Source of the DNA: Aeromicrobium wangtongii
GTDB lineage: Bacteria > Actinomycetota > Actinomycetes > Propionibacteriales > Nocardioidaceae
Direction: 5' to 3'
Assembly: GCF_024584515.1 (NCBI RefSeq)
Contig: NZ_CP102173.1
Coordinates: forward strand, 3,038,001 to 3,102,000
Length of the DNA stretch: 64,000 nucleotides
The translations under genes were made by a program, and so were the position numbers. The notes below the pieces were generated by a model that ran no database searches, had not been told where the DNA came from, and was given only the letters and a program-made list of their open reading frames with translations. Below are positions 1 to 7,280 of the stretch, piece by piece. Numbering within the stretch: the first letter of the stretch is position 1; every line of letters begins with the position of its first letter.

Positions 1-589
1 TCGCTGCGCGCAGCCGCGCCGTCTCGGCGACGGGATCCTCCCCCGTGACGTCCAGGGGGGCACCGACGTGCAGGCCGATCGTCTTGCCGCGGCCCAGGAG
101 GTCCGAGGGGTGGTCCTTGGTCTTGAGCAGCTGCGTGCCCCAGGTGACCATCGGGATCAGCGGGACGCCCGCCTCGGCGGCCATCCGCACGGCCCCGGTC
201 TTGAGATCCTTGATCTCGAAGGAGCGGCTGATGGTCGCCTCGGGGAAGATGCCGACGATCTCACCGTCGCGTGCATAGCGGACCGCGTCGTCGTACGACT
301 GCTGGCCGTTGGCGCGGTCGACGCTGATGTGGTGGAACGAGCGCATGATCGGCCCGGAGATCTTGTGGTCGAAGGCGTCCTTCTTGGCCATGAACCGCAC
401 CAGACGGTCGCTGGGCTGGGCGGCGAGGCCGTCGAAGATGAAGTCGACGTAGCTGATGTGGTTGGCCGCCAGGATGGCGCCGCCGGTGCGCGGGATGTGC
501 TCGGTGCCGGACGTCTGGAACTTCATGCCGAGCACCTTGAACAGCGTCTTGGCGGTGATGATCGTGGCCGGGTACGTGTAGTCGCGCAT
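1..589 (-). CDS. PlsC-family 1-acylglycerol-3-phosphate acyltransferase (3' end off the window)
   Basis: Members acylate lysophosphatidic acid or related lysolipids at the inner membrane face during phospholipid synthesis. Reading from ATG 589 gives 196 codons still open at the window edge, so the C terminus is missing. The HX4D catalytic motif is visible as NHISYVD (residues 43-49), and the second family block is FPEATISRS (115-123), a variant of FPEGTRS with Ala in place of Gly. No N-terminal membrane segment is obvious. The start is supported by a TACCCT -10-like hexamer ending six bases before the ATG, the layout of a leaderless mRNA. It is last in a minus-strand run, 79 bases after the DUF5709-like gene. 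The family call is firm; the exact lysolipid substrate is not known. Confidence 0.88.
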   Translation of the reverse strand, partial: MRDYTYPATIITAKTLFKVLGMKFQTSGTEHIPRTGGAILAANHISYVDFIFDGLAAQPSDRLVRFMAKKDAFDHKISGPIMRSFHHISVDRANGQQSYDDAVRYARDGEIVGIFPEATISRSFEIKDLKTGAVRMAAEAGVPLIPMVTWGTQLLKTKDHPSDLLGRGKTIGLHVGAPLDVTGEDPVAETARLRAA

Positions 590-595
590 GCGGTC

Positions 596-640
596 AGGGT
601 AGTGCACACGCGTGCACTCGGCTCCGTGGCCGAGTGCACG
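596..640 (-). promoter_or_regulatory. Candidate promoter and operator for the PlsC-like gene
   Basis: TACCCT (minus strand, 596-601) is a -10-like hexamer six bases before the ATG. A perfect 12-bp inverted repeat, CGTGCACTCGGC at 611-622 and GCCGAGTGCACG at 629-640 with a six-base spacer, covers the place where a -35 box would lie. A further GTGCAC occurs at 602-607. The arrangement fits a repressor operator overlapping a promoter. It could instead be a terminator of the upstream DUF5709-like gene, but no T-run follows the stem on the minus strand. Confidence 0.45.
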
Positions 641-668
641 CACGGGCACTGATTCCGGGGTTCTGCGG

Positions 669-1082
669 TCAGTCCTGGTCGTCGACGATGTGGACAGCGG
701 CCTCCTCGGCGCTGGCCGCGGCGCCGTCGATGCCCACGTCCTCGCCCACGAGGTCCTTCTCGGTGTCCTCGCCGATGCCGCCGTCGGGGTCGACCAGGCG
801 TCCGGCGCGCACGGAGCCGACCTCGCCGTCGTCGAGGTTCTCCGGCTCGGGCGCGTACGGATCGGGCTCGGGCTCCTCCTGGCGCAGGCGCTCCTCGAGG
901 CTCTCGCCCTCCAGCTGCTCCTCGGCCGTCGTGCCGAATCCCTCGCCGCGGTACTTCTCCGGCGGCGAGTATCCCTGGTCCATGACCTCGTCGGGATCGT
1001 CGAAGATCGCGTCCTGGTCGGGACCGATCCCGTCCGTCGGGAGGGTTTCTGCCGTGTCGGGGGTCTCAGGTACTTCGGTCAT
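669..1082 (-). CDS. DUF5709-like acidic protein of unknown function
   Basis: 137 residues, strongly acidic and Glu/Asp/Gly-rich, with no signal peptide or membrane segment. The recognisable blocks are LDEGYSPPE-like (here MDQGYSPPEK), GESLEERLRQEEP, RAGRLV, and EKDLVGEDVGIDGAAASAEE near the C terminus. To my memory these match the actinobacterial DUF5709 family, which has no assigned function. The ATG at 1082 is preferred over an upstream in-frame ATG at 1130, because the longer form would run to within ten bases of rimI and its added residues do not look like the family. AAGG lies about ten bases upstream of the chosen start. It sits where many actinobacteria carry tsaD after rimI. Confidence 0.7.
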   Translation of the reverse strand: MTEVPETPDTAETLPTDGIGPDQDAIFDDPDEVMDQGYSPPEKYRGEGFGTTAEEQLEGESLEERLRQEEPEPDPYAPEPENLDDGEVGSVRAGRLVDPDGGIGEDTEKDLVGEDVGIDGAAASAEEAAVHIVDDQD

Positions 1083-1120
1083 GCATCCAGCCTTCCACGG
1101 TCCGGCAATGCGGCAACCGG

Positions 1121-1555
1121 TCAGCGCCACTCCTGGATCGTGATCTGCATGACGCGCGCGTCGACGCCGCCGGCGTAGTAGCCGCGGCGGGTGCTGATGG
1201 TGTCGAAGCCGTGTGCCTCGTACAGCCCGATGGCCGCGGTGTTGTCGGCAGCGACCTCCAGGAGCATCCGATCCGCACCGAGGTCGCGGGCCCGGTCCAC
1301 CAGGTCGGTCAGCAGCTCCCTGGCCAGACCACGTCCCCGGAACTGCGGCAGCACCGCGATGCGGTCCAGGTCGGCGACGTCCCCCGCCAACGAGATCGCG
1401 CCGTAGCCTGCGACGTCATCGCTGACCAGCACGATGTGCCGGTCGCTGGCGATCTCGTCGGCCACCAGCCGCTCGCTCCAGGCCGAGGCTCCGAAGCAGG
1501 CCTGCTCGATCGCGACGATCGCCGCGACGTCGTCCGCGTCAGCCGGCCGGCTCAT
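1121..1555 (-). CDS. rimI: [Ribosomal protein S18]-alanine N-acetyltransferase RimI (GNAT)
   Basis: A 144-residue single-domain GNAT enzyme. RimI acetylates the N-terminal alanine of ribosomal protein S18 using acetyl-CoA. The acetyl-CoA pyrophosphate-binding loop reads QFRGRGLA (about residues 71-78), followed by LLEVAADNTAAIGLYEAHGF, which is typical of RimI. The ATG overlaps the tsaB stop (ATGA at 1552-1555), so the two are translationally coupled. The neighbourhood (tsaE, tsaB, rimI) is the usual actinobacterial threonylcarbamoyl-adenosine cluster and supports RimI over a generic GNAT protein. tsaD, which often follows, is not adjacent. Confidence 0.88.
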   Translation of the reverse strand: MSRPADADDVAAIVAIEQACFGASAWSERLVADEIASDRHIVLVSDDVAGYGAISLAGDVADLDRIAVLPQFRGRGLARELLTDLVDRARDLGADRMLLEVAADNTAAIGLYEAHGFDTISTRRGYYAGGVDARVMQITIQEWR

Positions 1556-2184
1556 GCGCGCTTGACGGCGACCTGCGGGACGGCATCGGGGCGACGCAGG
1601 TACAACGGCTCCAACGGCAGCCGGGCCGCTCGTCCCGACACCACGAGCTCGGCCAGGGCAGCGGCGCGCGGGCTGGCCGCGCCGGCGGCGCGCAGGACAC
1701 CGTCGTAGAGCTGGGCGCCCTGGCCGTAGGCCGGCAGATCAGGATGCTGCGCCGCCAGGTCGGCGGGCTTGAGGACGTGCGGTCCGTCGAGGCGGACGTG
1801 CCCACCCCCGTACCGGGCCCAGTAGACCTCCTTGCGGCGGGCGTCCGTCGCCACCAGGAACTCGCCCTCGACCTGCACGTCGGCCGCGACGATGTCCAGC
1901 GAGCACACGCCGTGCGTCACCAGTCCCAGCGTCGAGCCGAGCGTCAGGGCAGTGACGACGCCGACGCGCAGCCCCGTGAAGGGTCCCGGCCCGACGCCGA
2001 CGGCGACATCGGTGAGATCGCCCATCGCCGCACCGGCCTGCGCCATGGCCTCGCGGATCGCTGGCGCGAGCAGCTCGCCGTGTGCCATCGCGCCCTCGCC
2101 GGACGCCTCGCCGACCACCCGCTGGCCGTCGTGGACGGCGACCGTGATGACCGGAGTGGCAGTGTCGAACGCAAGCAGCAGCAC
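1552..2184 (-). CDS. tsaB: tRNA threonylcarbamoyladenosine biosynthesis protein TsaB
   Basis: 210 residues from GTG 2184. TsaB is a non-catalytic Hsp70/actin-fold partner of TsaD and TsaE in forming t6A37 on ANN-decoding tRNAs. The N terminus LLLAFDTATPVITVAV is the family start, followed by GVGPGPFTGLRVGV, the most conserved TsaB block, and LVATDARRKEVYWARY. The reading frame stays open upstream through the 21-bp repeat array (to 2601), but that extension is a repeat-driven artefact: residue 1 of the family aligns to the GTG at 2184. The 3' end overlaps rimI by four bases. Confidence 0.93.
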   Translation of the reverse strand: MLLLAFDTATPVITVAVHDGQRVVGEASGEGAMAHGELLAPAIREAMAQAGAAMGDLTDVAVGVGPGPFTGLRVGVVTALTLGSTLGLVTHGVCSLDIVAADVQVEGEFLVATDARRKEVYWARYGGGHVRLDGPHVLKPADLAAQHPDLPAYGQGAQLYDGVLRAAGAASPRAAALAELVVSGRAARLPLEPLYLRRPDAVPQVAVKRA

Positions 2185-2202
2185 ACCCGCCACCCTAACG
2201 CT

Positions 2203-2389
2203 GACGCGTGGGTTACGACCCGTGAGGCGTGGGTTACGCACGCCGACGCGTGGGTTACGCACGCTGAGGCGTGGCTTTCGCACGCCCGCGCGTGGGTTGT
2301 CACTGACAACAACCCACGCGTCACGGTTCACAACCCACGCGTCACGGTTCACAACCCACGCCTCACGGTTCACAACCCACGCGTCAGCG
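2203..2389. repeat. Inverted array of nine 21-bp units between tsaE and tsaB
   Basis: Five units with the core GCGTGGGTT begin at 2203, 2224, 2245, 2266 and 2287. Four units in the opposite orientation, with the core AACCCACGC, begin at 2311, 2332, 2353 and 2374. Every step within an arm is exactly 21 bp. The centre is GTTGTCACTGACAAC, so the RNA or a DNA strand could fold into one hairpin of roughly 190 nt. Because 21 is divisible by three, the array is open in several frames on both strands and would encode seven-residue repeats, but nothing suggests it is translated. No unique spacers are present, so it is not a CRISPR. Confidence 0.95.
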
Positions 2390-2404
2390 TTTGGGGGGGT
2401 GGGG

Positions 2405-3382
2405 TCAGGCGAGCAGGGTGGAGCGCAGGGGCACGCCGACCCAGCGGGGGCCGTGCGGCTTGATGGTGACGACCCGCGCCTCGAACTCCTCGGGGACGTC
2501 CCCGTCGTGGGGGGTGCCCAGGGGATCGATCGGACGGGGGCCGCGCACCTCGATCTTGACGTGCAGCCAGCTGTCGGTGAGCTGCTCGGCCATGCCGTCA
2601 CCCCACTCGACGACCGTCACGGCCAGGTCGGTGGTCGAGTCGAGGTCGAGGTCGTCGATCTCGCTCAGGTCACCCAGGCGATACGCATCGACGTGCACCA
2701 ACGGCGGCCCGCCGACCAGGGACGGATGCGTGCGCGCCAGCACGAACGTCGGCGACGTGACGGGCCCACGGACGCCGAGCGCCTCGCCGAGCCCTTGGGT
2801 GAACGTCGTCTTGCCGGCGCCCAGGTCGCCGGACAGGACCAGGAGATCGCCGGCGTGCAGCAACGGCGCCAGCCTCGCCGCGAGCCCCTGCATCTCCTCG
2901 GGCGTGGGCACCTCACGCGCCAGCCACAACGTCTTGCCGAACTCGATGAACGGCCCCTGCCGGCCGACCGGCTCGTACAGCCGTCGCGACCAGAACTTCA
3001 CCGTCTCCGGCAGCTCCTCGCGGACGTTGAGCCAGATGCCGTCCTTGCCGCGCTCCTCGGCGGTGTCCTCGGCGACACCGACCATCGCCGACGCGACACC
3101 GCGCGCCTGGATGTCGGGGTCGACGCAGACCCGTCGCAGGCCGAGCTGGCCTGGCCGCGACTCGTCGAACAGCAGCGCACCCATCGGCAGCCCACGGCGC
3201 TCGACCAGCAGGCCACCGGCGGTCCGCAGGGTCTCCGCGACGGACTCGACCGTCTCGTCCAGTGCCGTCGTCGGTGGATCGAGGACCGGCCGCGCGCCGA
3301 ATGAACGATGGATGATGTCCACGATCACCCCAGCGTGCTCGGGCCGCGCGTCGATGACGTTGAGGGCGTTGCTGGGGCTCAC
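2405..3382 (-). CDS. tsaE: GNAT acetyltransferase-TsaE fusion protein
   Basis: 325 residues, about twice the length of stand-alone TsaE. Residues 1-150 form a GNAT domain with the CoA-binding loop QARGVASAMV near residue 92. Residues 157-325 are TsaE, the ATPase of the t6A37 complex, with Walker A GDLGAGKTTFTQGLGEAL (from about residue 184), SPTFVLARTH, HVDAYRL and VVEWGDGM. The start is GTG 3382, overlapping the hydrolase stop by four bases (GTGA). The tail after VVEWGDGM is longer than in E. coli TsaE. The acetyltransferase substrate is unknown. I am sure of the two domains and less sure that the fusion is functional as one protein in vivo. Confidence 0.88.
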   Translation of the reverse strand: MSPSNALNVIDARPEHAGVIVDIIHRSFGARPVLDPPTTALDETVESVAETLRTAGGLLVERRGLPMGALLFDESRPGQLGLRRVCVDPDIQARGVASAMVGVAEDTAEERGKDGIWLNVREELPETVKFWSRRLYEPVGRQGPFIEFGKTLWLAREVPTPEEMQGLAARLAPLLHAGDLLVLSGDLGAGKTTFTQGLGEALGVRGPVTSPTFVLARTHPSLVGGPPLVHVDAYRLGDLSEIDDLDLDSTTDLAVTVVEWGDGMAEQLTDSWLHVKIEVRGPRPIDPLGTPHDGDVPEEFEARVVTIKPHGPRWVGVPLRSTLLA

Positions 3383-4365
3383 ATGTCCTCCCGCACATCG
3401 GCCAGGACGTCCTCGATGGCCTGGGTCACGGCCTCGTGGTCCTCGAACATCAGCATGTGACCGACATCGGGCAGGACCACGAGCTTGGCGTCCGGGATCA
3501 GGTCGGCCAGCCGCCTGCTGTGCCTGACCGGCGTCAGCAGATCAGCGGTGCCCCCCACGACGGTGGTGCGGGCGCGGCCCAGCGCCGCGAGTCCCGCCTC
3601 GAGGTCGAGGTCGACGAAGTTGGGGTAGAAGTCGACCAGCACGTGCGTGGGCGCCTGCAGGATCATCTCGTTGGCCATGTCGGCGTGACGCTCGGCGGCT
3701 GCCGGCCCCAGGCCCCACCGACGGATGACCGAGTAGCTGTTGAATCGGCGTCCCCAGTCCAGCACCGGGGCGCCCGTGCGCAGCATCGGCACGAGGTATC
3801 GAAGGGCGGGACTGGTGCGCATCAGCTGCCCGGAGCTGGTGCCCAGCAGCACGACACCCTTGATGCGCCGCCCGAACAGCTCGGGGTGGGTCCGGGCCAG
3901 CTGCATGATCGTCATGCCGCCCATCGAGTGGCCGACCAGCACGATGGGGCCGCGCGGCACCAGCTGGTCGATGACGGTCAGCACGTCGTCCGCCAGATCG
4001 GCGAGCGTCGACCGCGTCACCGAGGCCCGGCCGGACCGTCCGTGGGACCGCGAGTCGAGGAAGACCATCCGCACCTGCCCCCGCAGCGCGAGCCGCTGGT
4101 AGTGCCAGATGTCGATGTTCTCGACCCAGCCGTGCAGGAAGACGATGGTGGGCGTCTTGCGGTCGGCCTCGTCGACCTCGACGTGCAGCGGCACCCCGTC
4201 GCTCGCGACGACCGTGAGGCCGTCGCTGCGGACGGTGCCGAACTCGACGTCCTCACCGCGCCGGCGCCGGCGCCTCGTGCGCTGGCGGCCGTTCAGCAGG
4301 GTCGCGGCGGCACCGGCCACCACGAAGGCCCCGGCCGTCCCGGCGAGCTTGACGGTCTTGCTCAT
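3379..4365 (-). CDS. Alpha/beta-fold hydrolase, membrane-anchored
   Basis: 328 residues. An N-terminal hydrophobic segment (about residues 7-25) is followed by an Arg-rich stretch, suggesting a cytoplasm-facing anchor. The catalytic domain shows the oxyanion-hole block VFLHGWVEN, the nucleophile elbow GHSMGG (Ser near residue 146), the acid-containing strand VVGGTADLLTPVRHS and the catalytic His in PDVGHMLMFEDH. Such enzymes hydrolyse esters, amides, epoxides or haloalkanes; the substrate cannot be read from sequence. It is coupled at both ends, its ATG overlapping the alr stop (ATGA) and its stop overlapping the tsaE start, so it is expressed with cell-wall and tRNA-modification genes. Confidence 0.85.
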   Translation of the reverse strand: MSKTVKLAGTAGAFVVAGAAATLLNGRQRTRRRRRRGEDVEFGTVRSDGLTVVASDGVPLHVEVDEADRKTPTIVFLHGWVENIDIWHYQRLALRGQVRMVFLDSRSHGRSGRASVTRSTLADLADDVLTVIDQLVPRGPIVLVGHSMGGMTIMQLARTHPELFGRRIKGVVLLGTSSGQLMRTSPALRYLVPMLRTGAPVLDWGRRFNSYSVIRRWGLGPAAAERHADMANEMILQAPTHVLVDFYPNFVDLDLEAGLAALGRARTTVVGGTADLLTPVRHSRRLADLIPDAKLVVLPDVGHMLMFEDHEAVTQAIEDVLADVREDM

Positions 4366-5486
4366 GAGTTCTCACCCTTGTAGGTCCGCACGGTGCGGCC
4401 ACCCAGCCGGGTGACCACCTCGTAGGCGATCGTTCCCGATGCCGCTGCCCAGTCTTCCGCAGTCGGCTCACCGTCATGACCCGGGCCGAACAGCGTTGCG
4501 ATGTCACCCGGCTCGGCGGGACGATCGCCCAGGTCGACGACCAGCTGGTCCATGCAGACCCGTCCCGCGATCGGCGCGCGGGCGCCGCCGACCTGCACCT
4601 CGGCCCGGTTCGACGCCGAGATCGCGATGCCATCGCCATATCCCATCGGCACCAGGCCCAGCGTGGTCTCGCGCTCGGCCGTCCAGGTCTGCCCGTAGGA
4701 CACCTTCGCCCCGGCGGGGACGCGCTTGACCTGCGCCAGCCGCGTCCGCAACGTCATGACGGGGGTCAGCCGGGTGGAGTACGTCATGCCCGAATCGGGG
4801 CGGATGCCATAGGCCGCGATGCCGATGCGGACCAGGTCGAAGTGCGCGGACGGCCGGACGAGCGTGGCTGCGGAGTTGCTGATGTGGCGGATCCCGTGCT
4901 CGAGACCTGCCGCCACCATCTGGTCGACGGCGGCGCGAAACACCGCCTCCTGGGAGTCATTGGCCGGGTGGTCGGGATCGTCCGCGCACGCGAAGTGCGA
5001 CCAGACGCCGGTGATGTCGACGCGTCCGGCCGCGCGGGCCGACGACGCAGCCTCCACCAGCGCGGTCCACTCCTTGCCACGCGCACCATTGCGCGACAAT
5101 CCCGTGTCGACCTTGAGCTGGACCCTCGGCCGTGACGGCGCGACGGCGATGATCTCCTCGAGCTGCGCGACCGACGAGGCCGTGACCTCGACATCGGCCT
5201 CGACCGCTGCGGCGAACGCGGCACCCGGGCTGGCCAGCCAGCACATCAGCGGGCCGCGGTCGCCCGCAGCACGCAGGGCGAGCGCCTCCTCGATCGTCGC
5301 GACGCCCAGCCACGACGACCCCGAGGCGCGCGCGGCTCGGGCCATCGGCACCATCCCGTGGCCGTACGCATTGGCCTTGACGACCGTCATGACCATCGAC
5401 GACGGGGCGCACGCGGCGAGCGCCGCGATGTTCGCGCCGAAGGCATCGAGGTCGATGACGGCCTCGATCTGCGGATCGTGGGACAT
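4362..5486 (-). CDS. alr: Alanine racemase
   Basis: 374 residues, the normal length for the PLP-dependent fold-type III racemase that converts L- to D-alanine for peptidoglycan. The PLP-binding lysine is in VVKANAYGHG (Lys37). The second catalytic residue is the Tyr of VSYGQTWTAERE, the equivalent of the family YGGT/YGQ block. MGYGDGI and GRVCMDQLVVDLG are further family signatures. It starts two bases after the NAD(P)HX-repair gene stop and overlaps the downstream hydrolase by four bases. glmS and alr in one run link it to wall precursor supply. Confidence 0.96.
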   Translation of the reverse strand: MSHDPQIEAVIDLDAFGANIAALAACAPSSMVMTVVKANAYGHGMVPMARAARASGSSWLGVATIEEALALRAAGDRGPLMCWLASPGAAFAAAVEADVEVTASSVAQLEEIIAVAPSRPRVQLKVDTGLSRNGARGKEWTALVEAASSARAAGRVDITGVWSHFACADDPDHPANDSQEAVFRAAVDQMVAAGLEHGIRHISNSAATLVRPSAHFDLVRIGIAAYGIRPDSGMTYSTRLTPVMTLRTRLAQVKRVPAGAKVSYGQTWTAERETTLGLVPMGYGDGIAISASNRAEVQVGGARAPIAGRVCMDQLVVDLGDRPAEPGDIATLFGPGHDGEPTAEDWAAASGTIAYEVVTRLGGRTVRTYKGENS

Positions 5487-5488
5487 GT

Positions 5489-6931
5489 TCAGCTTCTCCA
5501 GTCGCGGACGTCGTCGAGGTGGCCGTCGTGGAAGGCGGCCACCGTGCCGGGCAGCGCCGCGGCGACGGCCGATGCCGTGACGGGACCGCCCCGGTTGGCG
5601 CGGATGCTCGCAGCGCCGTGCAGGAAGGCGGCCAGCGAGCCGGCGTCGTGCGGATCCGCGCCGGAGGCGAGCAGCGAACCGGCCAGCCCGGCCAGGACAT
5701 CACCTGAGCCGGCGGTGCCGAGCCACGGCGAACCGGTCAGGTTCACCCGGGTCACCCGGCCGGGGGTGGCGATCAGCGTGCGCGCCCCCTTGAGCAGCAC
5801 CGTGACCCCCCACCGTCGCGCCGCCTCGGTGACATGGCCCAGCGGATCGGCCTCGACCGTCTCACGCTGCACCCCCAGCATCTGGGCCAGCTCGCCGGCG
5901 TGCGGCGTCAGCAGCGCCGGGACGTCGAAGGAGTCGGGCACGTGCTGCAGGGCGCTCGCGTCGACCACGACCGGCACACCGTCGTCCAGCGCTGCGGCCA
6001 GCTGCGCCGCGGCGTCGTCGCCGCCGCCCGGGCCCACGACCCAGGCCTGCACGCGTCCGCGGCCGGCGACGACCTCGGGTGCCCGGTCGACCACTCGCCG
6101 GGCCAGCTCGGCCTCCCCCACGAAGCGCACCATGCCGGCCATGCCCGCCTGGGCGCCGGCGACGCACAGGTGCGCAGCACCGGCGTACTGCGTGGAGCCG
6201 GCGGCGATGCCGAGGACGCCACGGGAGTACTTGTGGCTGGTGGGGGCGCGCAGCCAGTCGAAGATCTCGGCCAGCAGGTGGCCGTCGGACGCCTCGATCG
6301 CCTCGATGTGCGGCGCCGGCAGGTGCGGGGCGAGGCCGATGTCGACGAGGTCGGGGATCGCCGCCGCGCCACGACCGGCCGCCCCGGCCGCCGGTCCGAC
6401 CAGCAGGGCCGTCTTGTAGGTCCCGAACGTCACGGTCGCATCGGCGGTCACGTGGGTGGAGGGCAACGTCGCGCCGTCCACGTCGACGCCGGACGGCACG
6501 TCCACCGCCACGGTCCGCGGGCCGGTGGCGGCGATCCACTCGACCCACTCGGCGGCCCGTCCGGTCAGCCCGGGGCGGGCGCCGATGCCGAACACGGCAT
6601 CCAGGCAGTGGCGCTGCTGCCCCGGACGCTCGACGACCTGCGCGCCGGCCGCCAGGGCGGCAGCGAGCCCGTCCGCGTGGACCGTGGACGGATCCAGCAG
6701 ACACAGGTCGACCCGCACACCGCGGTCGAGCAGGTGCACCGCCGCGTACAGCGCGTCCCCGCCGTTGTTGCCCGGTCCGATCAGCGCCAGCAGCACCTCA
6801 CCGGCCGGGATGTCGTCGAGCGCATCGGCCAGCCCTCGGGCGGCCCGGCGCATGAGCTCTCCATCGGGGAGACCGGCGGCCAGGGCCTGCTCGGCCGTGC
6901 GGATGTCGTCGACGGCGTGCGCGGTCAGCAC
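5489..6931 (-). CDS. nnr: Bifunctional NAD(P)H-hydrate epimerase / ADP-dependent NAD(P)HX dehydratase
   Basis: 480 residues from GTG 6931. The N-terminal epimerase domain (about 1-210) has GPGNNGGDALYAAVHL and AVDVPSGVDVDG. The C-terminal ribokinase-fold dehydratase (about 225-480) has LTPHAGELAQMLG and the anion-hole block GTAGSGDVLAGLAG. Together they repair damaged, hydrated NADH and NADPH, the dehydratase using ADP. The frame is open upstream to 7087, but family similarity begins at the GTG at 6931, which overlaps the last seven bases of acpS. Its place between acpS and alr matches other actinobacteria. Confidence 0.94.
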   Translation of the reverse strand: MLTAHAVDDIRTAEQALAAGLPDGELMRRAARGLADALDDIPAGEVLLALIGPGNNGGDALYAAVHLLDRGVRVDLCLLDPSTVHADGLAAALAAGAQVVERPGQQRHCLDAVFGIGARPGLTGRAAEWVEWIAATGPRTVAVDVPSGVDVDGATLPSTHVTADATVTFGTYKTALLVGPAAGAAGRGAAAIPDLVDIGLAPHLPAPHIEAIEASDGHLLAEIFDWLRAPTSHKYSRGVLGIAAGSTQYAGAAHLCVAGAQAGMAGMVRFVGEAELARRVVDRAPEVVAGRGRVQAWVVGPGGGDDAAAQLAAALDDGVPVVVDASALQHVPDSFDVPALLTPHAGELAQMLGVQRETVEADPLGHVTEAARRWGVTVLLKGARTLIATPGRVTRVNLTGSPWLGTAGSGDVLAGLAGSLLASGADPHDAGSLAAFLHGAASIRANRGGPVTASAVAAALPGTVAAFHDGHLDDVRDWRS

Positions 6932-7278
6932 TCGGCCACCACGAAAGCCGTCGCGACGGACACGTCGTGCGAGATCGACAGGTGCGCGGTGACGACACCC
7001 AGCTCGGCGCACCGGTCGAACGCTGCTCCGTGCAGGTGGAACTCGGGCGCTCCCTGCGGGGTGGCGATGATCTCGATGTCCTGCCACGACATGCCGGCCG
7101 GCGCGCGCAGCGCCTTGACGAACGCCTCCTTGGCCGCGAAGCGTCCGGCCAGTGACTCCACCGCGAGATCGGCCTCGGCCGGGGTGAACAGGCGGGTCCG
7201 AAGGCTCGGGGTGCGTTCCAGCGAGGTCGTGAACCGGGCGAGGTCCACGACATCGACGCCGATGCCCAGAATCGCCAC
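6925..7278 (-). CDS. acpS: Holo-[acyl-carrier-protein] synthase
   Basis: 117 residues from GTG 7278. AcpS transfers 4'-phosphopantetheine from CoA to the serine of acyl carrier protein. The Mg-binding and catalytic blocks are GIGVDVVDLARF (Asp near residue 8) and RFAAKEAFVKAL (Glu). HLSISHDVSVATAFVV is the conserved C-terminal strand. The frame is open upstream into glmS, but the GTG three bases after the glmS stop gives the family length. It overlaps the downstream NAD(P)HX-repair gene. Confidence 0.94.
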   Translation of the reverse strand: MAILGIGVDVVDLARFTTSLERTPSLRTRLFTPAEADLAVESLAGRFAAKEAFVKALRAPAGMSWQDIEIIATPQGAPEFHLHGAAFDRCAELGVVTAHLSISHDVSVATAFVVAEC

Positions 7279-7280
7279 GA

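Noticed and set aside
2203..2389. CRISPR array
   Set aside because: The units are contiguous, have no unique spacers and switch orientation at the centre; no cas genes are present.
2185..2601. An N-terminal extension of TsaB encoded by the 21-bp array, giving seven-residue repeats
   Set aside because: The frame is open only because 21 is divisible by three and the units lack stops; the upstream part overlaps tsaE, and TsaB similarity begins at the GTG at 2184.
6932..7087. A longer NAD(P)HX-repair protein starting inside acpS
   Set aside because: The added residues overlap the conserved acpS sequence in another frame and have no family similarity.
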